A stretch of 64,000 bases of DNA from Solenopsis invicta (GCF_016802725.1 NC_052673.1:8257037-8321036), one strand, 5' to 3'; numbered from the stretch's first letter, positions 38,617-51,500 are shown. Notes: generated by a model not told the origin, from the sequence alone. Numbers and translations are program-made.

Positions 38617-39684
38617 GCTTACGACCGCATTTGACATGAGGTTAAATAATTTGAGACCTGCGACTTGAATTCACTGGGCAAGAAGATACTGACGAAATCT
38701 CAGATCTGGCTGCAGTGCAACAAGTGTAAATACACCACGCATCATGATTCCTTCATGATGCATCGTATGAAAGATCATAACGAGGAAAAGGCAGCTGACG
38801 AGCACATCTTCGAGAGCCAGCAGGAAAGTGAAAGACACAGTTACAGCAAAGTGAATGACTTGGAGAACAAGGAGAATGAAACAGGTTGAGTAGCGCTAAA
38901 TCCAAGAGAAATTGTTCAGATGCATTCTTGCTATCTGTTACAATTTTTATAATTAGTGACACTGTTAATACGTTACAGATAATTCTGACATTGTTATCAA
39001 GGATGATAAAGCAATCGGAGGTAACACTTTTGGAGTCGATTCAGTCAGTTTTCCCTATTACTCAATCCACCCCACCACCACTTTGTTGGATTTATCAAAT
39101 TGTAATCATCTATATGCTTTCGATATATTACCAGCGAGTAGGTATTATTTACTGATTAGTTAATACATTACTGTAAATTTGTCTTAAAAAGAAATTTTTT
39201 ATTACGAAAAGTGTTGTCACGTTGTCCCAAGAACAAATGTATGTTCTGCAGCCGATTGACATGGCTGATATTGAAAATTTTATTTGAGGAAGATGACAAG
39301 ATTGGACTCTGATCCTGAGCAGAAAATGGAAATGAAGAGCGAAAGTAGAAAACGGATAACCTTGAAAGAGGATGGAAGTCTAGAACTGGTAGAGATGCCT
39401 TGGAACGAGACAGAAGGATCGAATATCGACACGACGATGGTGTTTGATTAACTGTGTAAAAATTAAAGGCACTTTAGTATTAAAAAAAAATTAAAAAAAA
39501 ATATTAAAATATTATATATATGAAAATTTAATAATAGATGCAAATAAAATATTTAATATAAATTATTATAAATTATTATAAATGTAATTTATTATAATAA
39601 CTTAAATAAATAATATATAATAGAATTGGTAAAGGAAAAAAAACATAATAAAACTTAATTTAATTAAGAAATGCGGTCGTAAGC
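38617..39684. mobile_element. Candidate element bounded by a 16-bp inverted repeat and carrying gene sequence
   Basis: GCTTACGACCGCATTT at 38617-38632 is the exact reverse complement of AAATGCGGTCGTAAGC at 39669-39684. A second GCTTACGATCG lies about 19 bp outside the left copy, and a duplicated AAGCG(T/G)TATAAC motif follows the right copy, so both ends have repeated subterminal motifs. A perfect 16-bp GC-containing match at this spacing is unlikely by chance in such AT-rich DNA. Between them lies a zinc-finger gene fragment rather than a transposase. Confidence 0.4.
38635..39451 (+). pseudogene. Zinc-finger gene fragment with intron-like breaks
   Basis: The first block is open from 38635 and encodes a C2H2-type finger, LQCNKCKYTTHHDSFMMHRM followed by KDH, then an acidic/glutamine-rich tail. 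It can end at ACAG|GTTGAG (38884, phase 1). A 42-bp block at 38979-39020 (TTACAG| ... GGAG|GTAAC) keeps phase 1 and adds DNSDIVIKDDKAIG. A third block from about 39232 adds QMYVLQPIDMADIENF, then breaks frame. A further frame with ATG at 39293 and stop at 39449-39451 reads MTRLDSDPEQKMEMKSESRK and continues to NIDTTMVFD. The base composition is coding-like. I do not know the parent gene. The frame break argues for a pseudogene, but a real short gene with an unusual splice is possible. Confidence 0.5.
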
Positions 39685-39771
39685 GTTATAACAAGCGGTA
39701 TAACATGGACCAAACAGATACTTATTATCCGATTAATTATATTTTCACTACAAAATGGTGTATTAGAGAAG

Positions 39772-40025
39772 GTACCACAAAAATTTAATTTAACTGCTGT
39801 TCCGACAAGTAAAATATTAATATCTGGTCAGGAGTATAAAGTTATAAATGCCGTATTTCATCACGGTTCATGTATGTCCAAAACGGTCACTTTACAAGTA
39901 TGTGTAGAGAAGAATCATCTGGTAAATGGTTTGAAAGTGATGATATGCAAGTTACAAAAAAACAATGGCCTAGTGGTGCTAAAAATATTTATATATAATT
40001 TTTAGAAAAAAATGGTAGTAAATAA
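39772..40025 (+). pseudogene. C-terminal fragment of a ubiquitin-specific protease (USP/UCH family)
   Basis: The frame from 39772 reads FNLTAVPTSKILISGQEYK then VINAVFHHGSCMSK. After a frameshift at 39880-39884 it reads GHFTSMCREE, KWFESDDMQV, QWPSGAKNIYI, a TAA stop, and FLEKNGSK. This follows the C-terminal USP catalytic box: a strand ending in H-x-G, the catalytic His in GHYT-like GHFT, W-x-x-x-DD, and a closing YILFxEK strand in which a stop replaces Leu. USPs remove ubiquitin from proteins. The Cys box and the rest of the fold are absent, so this is a dead 3' fragment. It stops at an AATAAA, immediately before the repeat array at 40.06 kb. Confidence 0.65.
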
Positions 40026-40055
40026 ACTTTCAAGAGATTATTAAATATACAAAAA

Positions 40056-40693
40056 TATGCATATTGCTTAACACTACAAAACGCGTGATATTAGTGCAAA
40101 ATTACCGCAAAAAAAAGGTAAGAAAAGACACCAAGTGTATGTGCGCGCGTCTAAAAATCTTTATTTTTTTCTGCAAAACTCAAGTGGTACTATCTTTGTG
40201 TTCATTGAAAAACTTACTATGCCAGCCCATGTCGTAATATCTTGAACTTTAATATACCTTTGTGAATTACAATATTACATTTTATTTTATTCTCACAATT
40301 TTGCCAAGTTGAAATCATGTCTTTTATTACAAAAAAATACAAATTGCTTAACACTGCAAAACGCGTGATATCAGTATAAAATTACCTTTTCAAAAAAAGG
40401 TAAAAAAAGCACCAAGTATGCGTGTGTGTGCACTTTATCTTTATTTTTCTTCAAAATCCAAATAATACTATTTTTGTATTTTAACTGAAAAAATTTTCTA
40501 TGCTAAATTAATTCTACAAAATCCAAGTAGTACTACTTTGTACTTTATATTTTTATTGAAAAATTTTCCTATTCTAACCCGATTGGTATGTATTTGTTTC
40601 CATAAAACCTAAGTGATAGTGTAAATCATGTCTTATTACAAAAAAAAATACATATTGCTTAACACTACAAAACGCGTGATATCAGTACAAAAT
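40056..40693. repeat. Tandem array, period about 280-310 bp, leading into the giant inverted repeat
   Basis: ATTGCTTAACACTACAAAAC followed by GCGTGATAT occurs at 40063, 40343 and 40653. Each copy continues with an AAAATTACC...GGTAA hairpin, a TGTGTGTGCGC-like tract, AAAATCTT and several shorter units of the type AACCCAAGTGGTACTA with TTCATTGAAAAA. The third copy runs into the left arm of the inverted repeat. Confidence 0.8.
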
Positions 40694-42575
40694 TACCTTT
40701 TCAAAAAAAAGTAAAAAAAGGCGCCTATGTGTGTGTGCGCACCTAAAAATCTTAATTTTTTTAACCCAAATGATATGTATTAATATTTCCTTTTTCAATA
40801 TCTCTTATTCCAACCTAAGTGGTATTTACTTAAAATAAATATCTTGAAATTGTGTAATCTTAAAAAAGATATACGTTTATTCAAAAAAATGTGTGCAATC
40901 TTTTAAAGTGCGCTTATTATAAAAAGAAAATATTTTTTCTACAAAATTAAATTGACAGTATTGTATTTTCTTTGAAAAACATTCCTATTCTAACCCAACT
41001 GGTAGTATCTTCAATTTTTATACAAAACCCACGTGGTACTATCTCTGTATTGTCATTGAAAAATCTTCGTATTTTAAAAATTCGAGTGATAGCATCTTTA
41101 ATTCTCATTGAAAAATTTTATTCTAACCCAAGTAGTATTTCCTTAAATATTGTGTAATTTACTTCAACCTAAATGCATTTTTCCAAAACATTTTAAATAA
41201 TCAAAGTGTATCTTTGTATTTCCATTGAAAAATCTTTCAATTTTAACCCAAGTGGTTGTATTTAATTGTAATAAGTTTCAATGGAATACATAACATTTAA
41301 TTTAAAAGATTAAAGAGTAAACGGTACAAAATGAGAAAATTTTATTGAAATAAAAAATTTTTGATGTACAAAAACATGGCGCTGCTAGATAGAAAAAGCA
41401 GAAAAGACATAAGAAAAAACGCAATAAATGTAACACTTGTAAGATATGCGTTATAAAAGAAATTTGCGAAATAAGTTTTAGTTTCTTTAACATTTAAGTA
41501 ATTCTAATCGTAAGTTAAACTTAAGATACAACTTGGATTTTATTAAAAAAAAATAAAGATTCTGTTAAAATATAAATTATTTAGATTAAATTAGATTACG
41601 AAATTTTAATATATTATTTATTTTCAATTAAATACCACTTGGTTTGGAAAATTTTCAATAGCGTTTAAATACTAATATATTTTAATATTTTATTTATTTT
41701 CAATTAAATACCACTTGGTTTGGAAGATTTTCTATAGCGTTTAAATACTAATGTATTTTAATATATTATTTATTTTCAATTAAATACCACTTGAGTTGGA
41801 AGATTTTCAATGACAATACAGAGATAGTAGCAATTAGGTTTTGTACAGAAATTATTTAATTCAATTCTTCTCATTGCTTTTCCTATCTAGCAGCGCCATG
41901 TTTTTGTACATCAAAAATTTTTTATTTCAATAAAATTTTCTCATTTTGTACCGTTTATTCTTTAATCTTTTAAATTAAATGTTATGTATTCCATTGAAAC
42001 TTATTACAATTAAATACAACCACTTAAAATTGAAAGATTTTTCAATGGAAATACAAAGATACACTTTGATTATTTAAAATGTTTTGGAAAAATGCATTTA
42101 GGTTGAATTAAATTTCACAATATTTAAGGAAATACTACTTGGATTAGAATAAAATTTTTCAATGAGAATTAAAGATGCTATCACTCAAATTTTTAAAATA
42201 CGAAGATTTTTCAATGACAATGCAGAGATAGTACCACGTGGGTTTTGTATAAAAATTGAAGATACTACCAATTGGGTTAGAATAGGAATGTTTTTCAAAG
42301 AAAATACAATACTACCAATTTAATTTTGTAGAAAAAATATATTCTTTTTATAATAGGCGCACTTTAAAAGATTTCACACATTTTTTTGAATAAACGTTTT
42401 TCTTTTTTAAGATTACACAATTTCAAGATATTTATTTTAAGTAAATACCACTTAGGTTGGAATAAGAGATATTGAAAAAGGAAATATTAATACATATCAT
42501 TTGGGTTAAAAAAATTAAGATTTTTAGGTGCGCACACACACATAGGCGCCTTTTTTTACTTTTTTATGAAAAGGT
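40694..42575. repeat. Giant inverted repeat: 700-bp arms around a 474-bp spacer
   Basis: The left arm (40694-41400) and right arm (41875-42575) are reverse complements over about 700 bp. Paired landmarks from outside in: AGTAAAAAAAGGCGCCTATG, GTGCGCACCTAAAAATCTTA, TTTCTTTGAAAAACATTCCTATTCTAA (shown here as TTTGAAAAACATTCCTATTC), GTGGTACTATCTCTG, AACATTTAATTTAAAAGATT and GTACAAAAACATGGCGCTGC. Divergence is low, probably a few percent, with similar arm lengths. Each arm is built from many short degenerate units containing CCAAGTGGTA and CATTGAAAAA. No coding frame was found. A transcript across it would fold into a very long hairpin. Confidence 0.9.
41600..41815. repeat. Spacer tandem repeat, 76-bp unit, about 3 copies
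   Basis: TTTCAATTAAATACCACTTG starts at 41622, 41698 and 41774, each followed by G(G/A)TTTGGAA(G/A)ATTTTC and, in the first two, TAGCGTTTAAATACTAATRT. The unit resembles the CCACTTGG/CATTGAAAA motif of the arms, so arms and spacer have a common origin. Confidence 0.9.
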
Positions 42576-42869
42576 AGAGTATAACATGACACTGGTTGAA
42601 AACTTTTGCACGCCACTATGTGACTTGTTGATAAAATAAAATAATTTTTCTCAGAGATTAAACACATTGCCGATTTAAAAGAATGTACTATACTATCTTT
42701 TATTGCTATTAATTTTTAATAAAAACTTACAAGTCAAACGAGAATGTATGTGAATGTATGTATGTCAGTCATACTTATTACTAATCAATTGTTGACATTT
42801 CGTATATCAAAAACGAGAAAAAAAGCTTTCAAAAAATAATAATTTTATCAGAGAGAGAGAGAGAGAGAA

Positions 42870-42904
<35 letters not shown>

Positions 42905-44929
42905 ATTTGAATTTAAAAGTAAATTCTAAAAATTTCCAATGAGTTGAATAAAATACCGTGCTTTTCAAGAATAAAAGAAAAATTCTATATTTTCTCGGTT
43001 TTCCAAGTAATACACACCTCTACTTTTCTCACATTCAGTATGAATATGTAAATTTTTGCAGAACAGCGAAATATAATTAAAAAACAGAGTTCTTATTTTT
43101 TTTTCTTTTACTGTCTGTACAGATTGATAAAGATTTTTCTGATTACTAATTTTTAATTTTTTACTGCTGATATTTAGACATTTTATTAAAATAAATTTAG
43201 AAATTAAATACACTAGTTAAAAAAACTTTTAATTATTGTTTTGATTAATATTATTTAAAGCTTGTTTTAAGTGCACTGTTAAAAAAATGTTTAATATAAG
43301 ATTTAATTGCGGAAATAATTTTTTTGTATACAGCACATTGCTTAAGCAAGCGTAAAGGACTTATAAAAATTAATTTTTCTTACTCTTTCTCTCTTTATTT
43401 GAACCTAATTTCAAAATTATATGTAGAGTCGTATAATAGAATAAAAGAAAAATAACATTATATATTTTCTAATGTATCTATAAAATAATATTATATTGTA
43501 AATTACATATAATATTATAATTTCAAACAAAAAGCATTTGTAATAATTTTAGAATCCGCGAATTTTAGAATCTTATTACGACAGAATAAAAATTAAAGAA
43601 CACGGGAAAGATTGGAATTAAAAATAATTTTATATATAATACAATTCAAATTTGCTATGTGTAAGATTAATCTTAATATTGGAGGAGAGACGGGAATGGT
43701 AAATTCCCATTTTGTTTTCTTAAAATAATTCAGTAGATATTAACCCGACATAATTCTTATTGACACAAGTTTGTTAGGTACAGAGAGAGATTTCTACGAA
43801 TTGTCCTATAGGTAGAAGGTATAAAATGAGGGTATCGGATATAAAATGAACGTAATTTACAATTTATTAAAGATGGAAAAAGGAATGTGTTTATGAAATT
43901 GAAGAGGGAGGATCATAATATAATGTCACAAAAAGCATATATTTATGAAAAGTACAAATTAATGATCTTTCCTAGATTTTACTCTCATAAGTGTTACAAA
44001 GCAGATAAATTTTGTAAACATTTCATAAAAATATTTCTAAAAAAAGAAAAAAGTAATTTTTTTAAATAATTCTTTGCTGCACTAGTTAGTATTATGCAAC
44101 GTCTTCAATACAATTGTAACATTACAATTGTCAATCAGATTACTTTAGACCATAACCCTTTTTCATATTTTATATATTGGATTCTTACACACTTATTCCA
44201 CACGTTAAATTTAATTACATTATTTGAAAGCCACATTTAAAGCTTTTAAATTAGACTAAAGTTAAAATTTATTACTTGAGATACTTTTCAAAATTACGTG
44301 AAAAGTTTGAAATCTGTAAAGTGTCTGCTTTCGGTAAAACTAAAATTCAGCTTTTATAAAAATGCAGTGACTAATCAGTAGATATTCCATAATGTCCAAA
44401 TAGACTGTAATGAAGTAATTTTATCAGTTGCTTCTAGAATTCAATATAAACTATACAAGGTATCATAGTATTTTACCACTTCATATTGATCTCACTACTG
44501 TCCCCTCTCCTCTAGTTGATTTATACATTTATTTTGGTATTACAATTTATAATTTTACAATTTAGCAATTATTTGCATTTCAATATTCAGGTTTATCTTT
44601 ATGCGCGTTCCAAGTTCAGTTTGAAAAAGATTTACACATTTATGTATCAATTTACAGTAATAAAAATAAAATATTTTTGTATTTAAATGTTACAATATAA
44701 AATAAATTGGTATCATATAGTCATATATTATTAGAGCATCTATTTAATTCATATAAGATTTACAAATTTATATTTTAAGTTCAATATAAAAATGCTTTTG
44801 TATTTTCACACACATAAAAAAAAATGACGAATTACTTGATTTTTGTAGTAATATTATAAAAAAGAGAGAAAAAAGATATAGAAGCATAACTTAAGAATAT
44901 TAGAAGTAAAGAGTACGTTCTGAAAGTGA
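42576..44929. other. AT-rich DNA with a (GA)n tract, no gene
   Basis: A 55-bp GA microsatellite lies at 42850-42904. The segment after it (AAATTTTTGCAGAACAGCGAA near 43050) resembles AAACTTTTGCAGAATCGCAG near 48640, which also follows a GA tract, so these are probably two copies of one repeat. Nothing else is recognisable. Confidence 0.5.
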
Positions 44930-46460
44930 GAAATGTTCTGCAACCTAGTCTAATTGTAAGTTTACAAATAAAATAATAATTTATTTGATGATCTATTGTT
45001 TTATTATTTAGCCTAATCTAATTTTAAAAAGATTATGAAATTCTAATTTAATACATATAATAATATCTAAAATGGACTTTTAATTTAACTTCAGTTAATT
45101 TAATCTTAACGCAACTTTTAACTAAGTTAGTTCTTTATTCATGCAACTTTCAACGTAATTAAATTAATTTTATGAACTATTAACTTTAACTTAATTTAGT
45201 TAAAAATACATTTATTTACTTTTCCACTCTGCTCTTTGATTCAATATTGTAAATCTTCTTCAATCTTTTTTTATCAAAATAAGAATATTAATCACTGATA
45301 TGAATTAAACTGAATAAAACTAAATGTATTATCAGTCGCTTCACACTCCATTTAAATTTCGCAGTAACTGGAATTGCCATCAACGTCGCAATGTTATCAA
45401 TTTTCCAATTTTCATACTTAAGTTTAATATTAGTTTAATGTTAGCTTAAATTAAGTGAATTGCAATATTGACTACTTATTAAAGATAATGCTGCGTATTA
45501 TTTCAGACACGCAGGTGGTATATTCTAAAGATTGTGAATTACCTAACTTGAAAAAATAAATTGTTGTTTTCAGGAAATTGTCAGCTTATCATTATTAGAA
45601 TGTATCAAACATAACATTGCAGTGAATAATTCACATAAAACATGGCGTTTATATGTGTAAGAGTGTGTGCGCTTACACGTGCACTTAAGTATTAATTTTT
45701 TTATCAAAGTTCGTGTCGATTCTATCATACAGAGTTAATAATATAGTTTCGATGAGTTGGTCGCTTTTTTTGAACACACGATCGAGAGACATGCAAAACA
45801 CATAATGTGTAGGCAAGTACATTGTACTTCCCTGACATGTCAAGTTTTTATAAAACAGTCGTCATAATTTTAATGCAGTGCCTCGTGATGGAAGCCTCTC
45901 CACTACGTATTTCTACGAACTAAAACTCCGCATTTGAAATGGTACATTATTTGCTAATATTGTAAACGTTACGCAGAAAACAAACATGCAATAATATACG
46001 AAGATTTGAAATGTAGATTATAATTAATGCGTAGATTAATTTGTAAAATATAATTGCGAGAGAAAATATGAAAGATTAACAGATAATAAAATAATAAAAG
46101 TAAAGTAAAATGATATAAAATTCTTTTATAAGAATCTTATCTTATTTTCTGTTACATCTACACTTATATTTTTATAAATTTGTTTTACTTCCTACACTTT
46201 TTTATAGTTATAGTTTTATAAATTTGTTTTACTTCCTACACTTTTTTCTTATATGTGAATTAGGATCCGTAAAATTCTTGAAAATATTGTAAAAATCATT
46301 GATAGCATTTCTGAATGTAACAATTCTGTTTGCATTGCTTGGTTTCCTAACAAAAAACTATACTTTTTTCTTTTTTAATATTTTATTGAGAGAAAAATGT
46401 CTACTAGCACTTTTTCTTCCGCACTATTTACTTTTGCAAATCGCATATTAGTATTATTTT
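44930..46460 (+). repeat. Unidentified dispersed repeat, copy 2 (longest)
   Basis: It is colinear with 35.03-35.64 kb in its middle and with 61.9-63.4 kb over most of its length. Landmarks shared with the latter include TTAACTAAGTTAGTT (about 45.12 kb), AACTTAATTTAGTTAAAA, TTTCAGGAA, a TAATAATATAGTTTYGATGA stretch and AATATTTTATTG followed by AAAAATGTCTACT at about 46.38 kb. No protein homology is visible. It may be the non-coding part of a larger transposable element. Confidence 0.6.
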
Positions 46461-46481
46461 GATATTTTATGTTCCTAGTAC

Positions 46482-46515
46482 ACACACATACACACACACA
46501 CACACACGCACACGC

Positions 46516-46583
<68 letters not shown>

Positions 46584-46672
46584 CCACACACCCACACCCA
46601 CACACACACACACCCACACACACACACACACACACACACGCGCGCGAGCGCGCGCACGCACACGCACGCGCA
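46482..46672. repeat. Long compound (CA)n microsatellite
   Basis: About 190 bp of CA with CCCACA interruptions and a terminal CGCGCG block. It yields several low-complexity false reading frames on both strands. Confidence 0.97.
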
Positions 46673-48510
46673 TACAAATACATTGATTAAAAAATAGTGT
46701 GATATAAATTATATTACATCAGTAAAGTCTTTTTTTCTCGACAAAACACGGTAAAACTTCATTCGATTCGGGAGAAAAGCGAAGAAGGCAAAAATGACGA
46801 GAACGTAGTCGTGCGAAATGTGTAAAATTTCGCAGGAAACTGGAAAAATATAATTTAGTTTGCTCCTGATCCTTCTCTTTCTTTCTCTTTTTACTAATTA
46901 ATACAAATTCCCCTAATTTTAATTTTTAATTTTATACTGGAGATTTATCTCTAGAAATTTTAAAACTGAGAATTTGGAAATTTAAAATTTTATTTAAAAA
47001 ATTGAACTCTTAATTGTTACTTCGAAAAAAATTTTAGAAATTAAAAATGACATACACATTGCATTATAATTTAAACAATTACAATTTGTAAATACTTTTT
47101 GTGTGATTAATTTTGCTATTAATTATTGATATCTTTCGGTATCACAGTTTTATTCTATAATCGCAATTATTTTCGTTCTAACATTATTTTTTTTTTTAGT
47201 GATGCTATTAGCGCATCCTAAAAAAACATACATTTTCATAAATAACTTAAAAATATTAAAAATATAATATGATTAAAATATTGTTACAGTAATCTTAAAA
47301 TAAGTGTAATTTCAAGTGTAAGTTTTCATGTAAAATCTTGTTACCTAGTATGTATTTTATGCAATTCCCGTTGACATCTGTAAGATTTTTATTAGAGTGT
47401 AGAGAGATAGCTTATTAAAATCATTATTAAAATCATTAATAACACTTTAGAGGGCAGACAACTGTAAAATAAATCTTCAAGCATAAAAATTGTATCCAAA
47501 GAAACACGTCATAAATTTCCGTGATCACTGATCATCGCATACATTATAAACACGATTTTGATTAAAACAATGTAAAAGTTCTTGACAAAGAAGTATAATA
47601 ATACAAAACGCCTTAGCTCTAAAATAATTTTTATTAAAAAACAGAAACAAAGATTAAATTCGCAAACAAATACAGAACTTCTCGATCCTATATGTTCGAA
47701 ACTGTTAGATGAAATTATTAGCGTTTGAGATCCTTGGTGACATGACTACTAATTTGTTGAGGAGGGGAGGATATATATTCTTGGAACGTTCTCTTTCTTC
47801 TTCTTTTGATTTTTGAGCATCCTTCGACTTGTTGCCACGCTTTTGCTCCTGGTTACTCTCCGTAATATGTAAGTTTTTATGTTTTCTTGATACTTGAGTT
47901 TATTGTATTTTTTTTAGTGCTTGGCATTTTTTATTCGTTTATATAGATTATATGGATGCACGCTTGTTTTTTTTTACCTTTTTTGTTAATTATACTTTGG
48001 AAACTTAATTAGTTATGGAGAGAGAATGTCGGATTATTTTTACACCATTTTCGATTAATGACTGTAATTCTCACTGAGGAGAATCCAATCCCGGGATTAA
48101 AACGTATGTGCTGAATTTATCAATATTATTTAGATTGTAAATCAATCACGCACGGCCTTCCGTGTCGGTTCTCACAGGCGTTATACTTGTATTCTTTTGA
48201 TTCATTTCGAGCATTACTTGCACTTTTTGTTAATAATACTTTAGTTATCAATTTTTTTTCACACTGCATGTTTCTCTCAAGGAAAAAGCTCCTTTTCCAT
48301 TTTAATATCTTTTTTTTAAAGAAAAATGTCATTTTCTTTGAAGAATGATATTTACTTGCAAGCGGTTTTCTTTCGACAAAACTTTTGCAAACCGCATTTC
48401 GGTGAGAGATATTCTGATGTTATATATATTATACGTCCCTGAGTATATTATTTGAGTATAAAACATAGACATTGATTAGGTTTCCTTTTGACAAAATGTA
48501 ACTCGGAAAC

Positions 48511-48513
<3 letters not shown>

Positions 48514-48581
<68 letters not shown>
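48514..48581. repeat. (GA)n microsatellite
   Basis: About 68 bp of GA with one GGAG interruption. Confidence 0.95.
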
Positions 48582-48582
<1 letters not shown>

Positions 48583-51500
48583 CTCTATTCGTTTCGTGAG
48601 ATAGTAAAGTTGATGGAAACGTAACCCTGCGGAATATATAAACTTTTGCAGAATCGCAGAATATTGTAATTTAAAAAAAGGAAAGAAAAAAACGAATAGT
48701 TCTCTCTACTATTTTAATACACGACTATGGATTTAGTGGAAATGTGAGAAAATTGAAGAAAAAGAAAGAGGGAATAATGTGGAAATAAATGAGAAATAGA
48801 AAAAAAGGAAATATATGAAGAGTTGTAATAAACTATTTTACTATTGTTATCTTTTTATTATTTATTATTATTGCACACTTTATCTTTATTGTCCGTTACG
48901 TAGGTACGTAAATAGAATAGCTTTATCTTATAGAATTATGAAAATTTCGAAGCAGTATGATTTTGGATAAGTTATCTTGAATCTTAAAACGAGATCCACG
49001 TGTTTCCGGCAAGCGGATTACGGCGGATAACATACGCCACGTTACGAGAGACATTATCCCGTGGATAAGAACTATTCGGGTTTTGCCCTTTTAAGCAGTA
49101 AGGCGCGAGGCTTCAAGGCCAAATACCAAAAATAGCTTTAAACGGTATTGCAACAACTTTGCTAGTCGAGACTTGATAGAAAAGTCGATAGACGCATTAT
49201 TAATACATAATCTAAGCTTTCACGGCTATATGGCGACGCGATTGACGTCAATTTTTTCCGATTTTCGCACACCGCTTATTATCTGTTTACAACCATTATC
49301 TTATTGATTTAACATACCAATTATAAAAAACAAATATTAACTTTAAGTTAAACTTAATAATTTATACAAGCAATTCGAAAAAAAAGAAACGATACAGTGA
49401 AGAAAAATAGTAATTCGAATGTAGTTCCAATTTAAAAAGAAATAAAGGAGACAGAGGATATATTTTACAATGTAAATAAAGTTGTGAAATGTATTATATT
49501 GCACTTAAAATAAATATTCCAGTTGTAAAAATAATTTTATACATATATTTTTGTATTGGCATATTTGTATTTGAAGCATTTAATAAATACGCCAACATAC
49601 ACGTCCATACTTACACGCGCATACACATACACACTTTTATAACATGTATATGTATAATTTTGTTATTCGTTTAATATGAAGGTCAAATAGTTTTTTTTTT
49701 TTTTTTAACAAATTCTACTTACGATATGAGCAGTGCGATAACTAACATTTTTGTGGAACTATTCCAAGCGTTCAAGAAACTCTTTTCATTCATCCCAGTT
49801 TATAGCACTTGATACACGTGTACGGTATTCGGTGAATGTGCGATTGGCGAAATGTTGGCAAAGTGCAGCGAATAAAAGGGCGAGAGAGAAAGAGAGAGAG
49901 GAAGAGAGAGAGAGAGAGAGAGGGAGAGAGAATGCTGTGAGCGATCTCACCGGAAGTCAGTTGGAATATCAAATCGAAAGGTAGCAGGGTCATTGGCGAA
50001 CGTCCAGAACCGACGCGCGTGTATACGCGGTTCATATCTCGATGTGTGTCCTCGCAGCACGAGGGGAAACAGGATCGAACTGTCAACAGAGAACCATAGG
50101 CAGCTCGAGATAAACGCGGTAGAAATTAGGTCATCCAGGGGTAAACGAGACTTAACAGAGAATCGCTAATAACTCGTTGCTCCTTCGTAGATTCTCTCTC
50201 TCTCTCTCTCTCTCTTCCTTTGACAGTCAGTTGATACCCAAGTTTGTAAAGTTTAATATTTGATTTGATTCAAAGACTTATCTAGTTTCATAATTGTGCT
50301 TATTAGAAGGTGTATCTTATTACTTATAACAATCTCATTAATCTTTTAGCAATCCTTAGGTAATCGTAAGCATAATTTTATCTATCTTTCATAATGTATG
50401 CAATATTTTATTTTTACACACGGAGAATAAAGAAAAGTTAATGATGGTAACTATAAAAGTGACAACTTATATAAATTTTATATACAGAATTAATGTACAC
50501 AGTTCATTAAATTATTTCATAATTATTAATTATAAAATAATAATTATTAGTAATAGTAAATAATAGCAATATATAAGTTATTAATTAGAGCGCTCTTTAG
50601 ACTAAAAGTTAAAATGTACATTAATTCAACATATAAAATTATAGTTGCTACCGTTATTGCATTTTTTTCCGAGCATATAGAATAATTTAAGTGTGAAGTT
50701 TCATTTACATATTTATATTTTATTTCGTATGAATTTAATTTGATTTTATATTTATTGAATAATTTTATCAATCATCTATATTTAAAATAGAAATATTCTC
50801 AGCTCTTTTCAATTTTAATTAAATATTTTTAAAAAAATTTGAAAGAACCACTACGTGCAATTACGCCTATATACATTGTGTCCGCTGGATAAAATATTTT
50901 TGTCTCTGCTAGACTAATTGTTAAAAAAATTTCAATTAACGAACTTTATTGAACGGAGCCGCGAAGTCAGCCTCTCGAAACGAGTCAACATTGTAAGAGC
51001 GGATATTCCGCATTGGCGTAAAAGCCGTTACGAAATAAGTAGTGGGCGTTGTGACTTAACAGCGAGAGCGTCTCGCATTTCGTTTTTTTTCCTCTGGTTT
51101 GGAAAGCTGCGGAAGAAGCCGATAGTCTTACTTCTACACCCACAAAGTTAACTCTCGTAATCGCAGGAACGATTACGTAACATTAAGGAACACTTTTCCT
51201 GTCAAGAGAATAAGAAAGCTAATAAACTGGTCAATGGAACTTTTTTATTCGTTTCTGGCTACGCGCAGTATATTTAGGAAATCAATTTTAGATCAGAAGA
51301 ATCAATTTTAAATAATAAGGATCAGTCTTATTTTTTCAAATTTAGATTTTTTTAATAATTTAAAATCTAATTTTATTTTATACATTTATTTTAATCAATT
51401 TTTTGGAAAATATAAAATGTATATAACATGTATAAAATCCACATTGCTTATTATATGTTGAATAAATGTAGAATCAATGTTGAATTGCAATGACATTGGT

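Noticed and set aside
46375..46690. Several Thr-His and Cys-Val repeat frames on both strands
   Set aside because: They are translations of a CA microsatellite.
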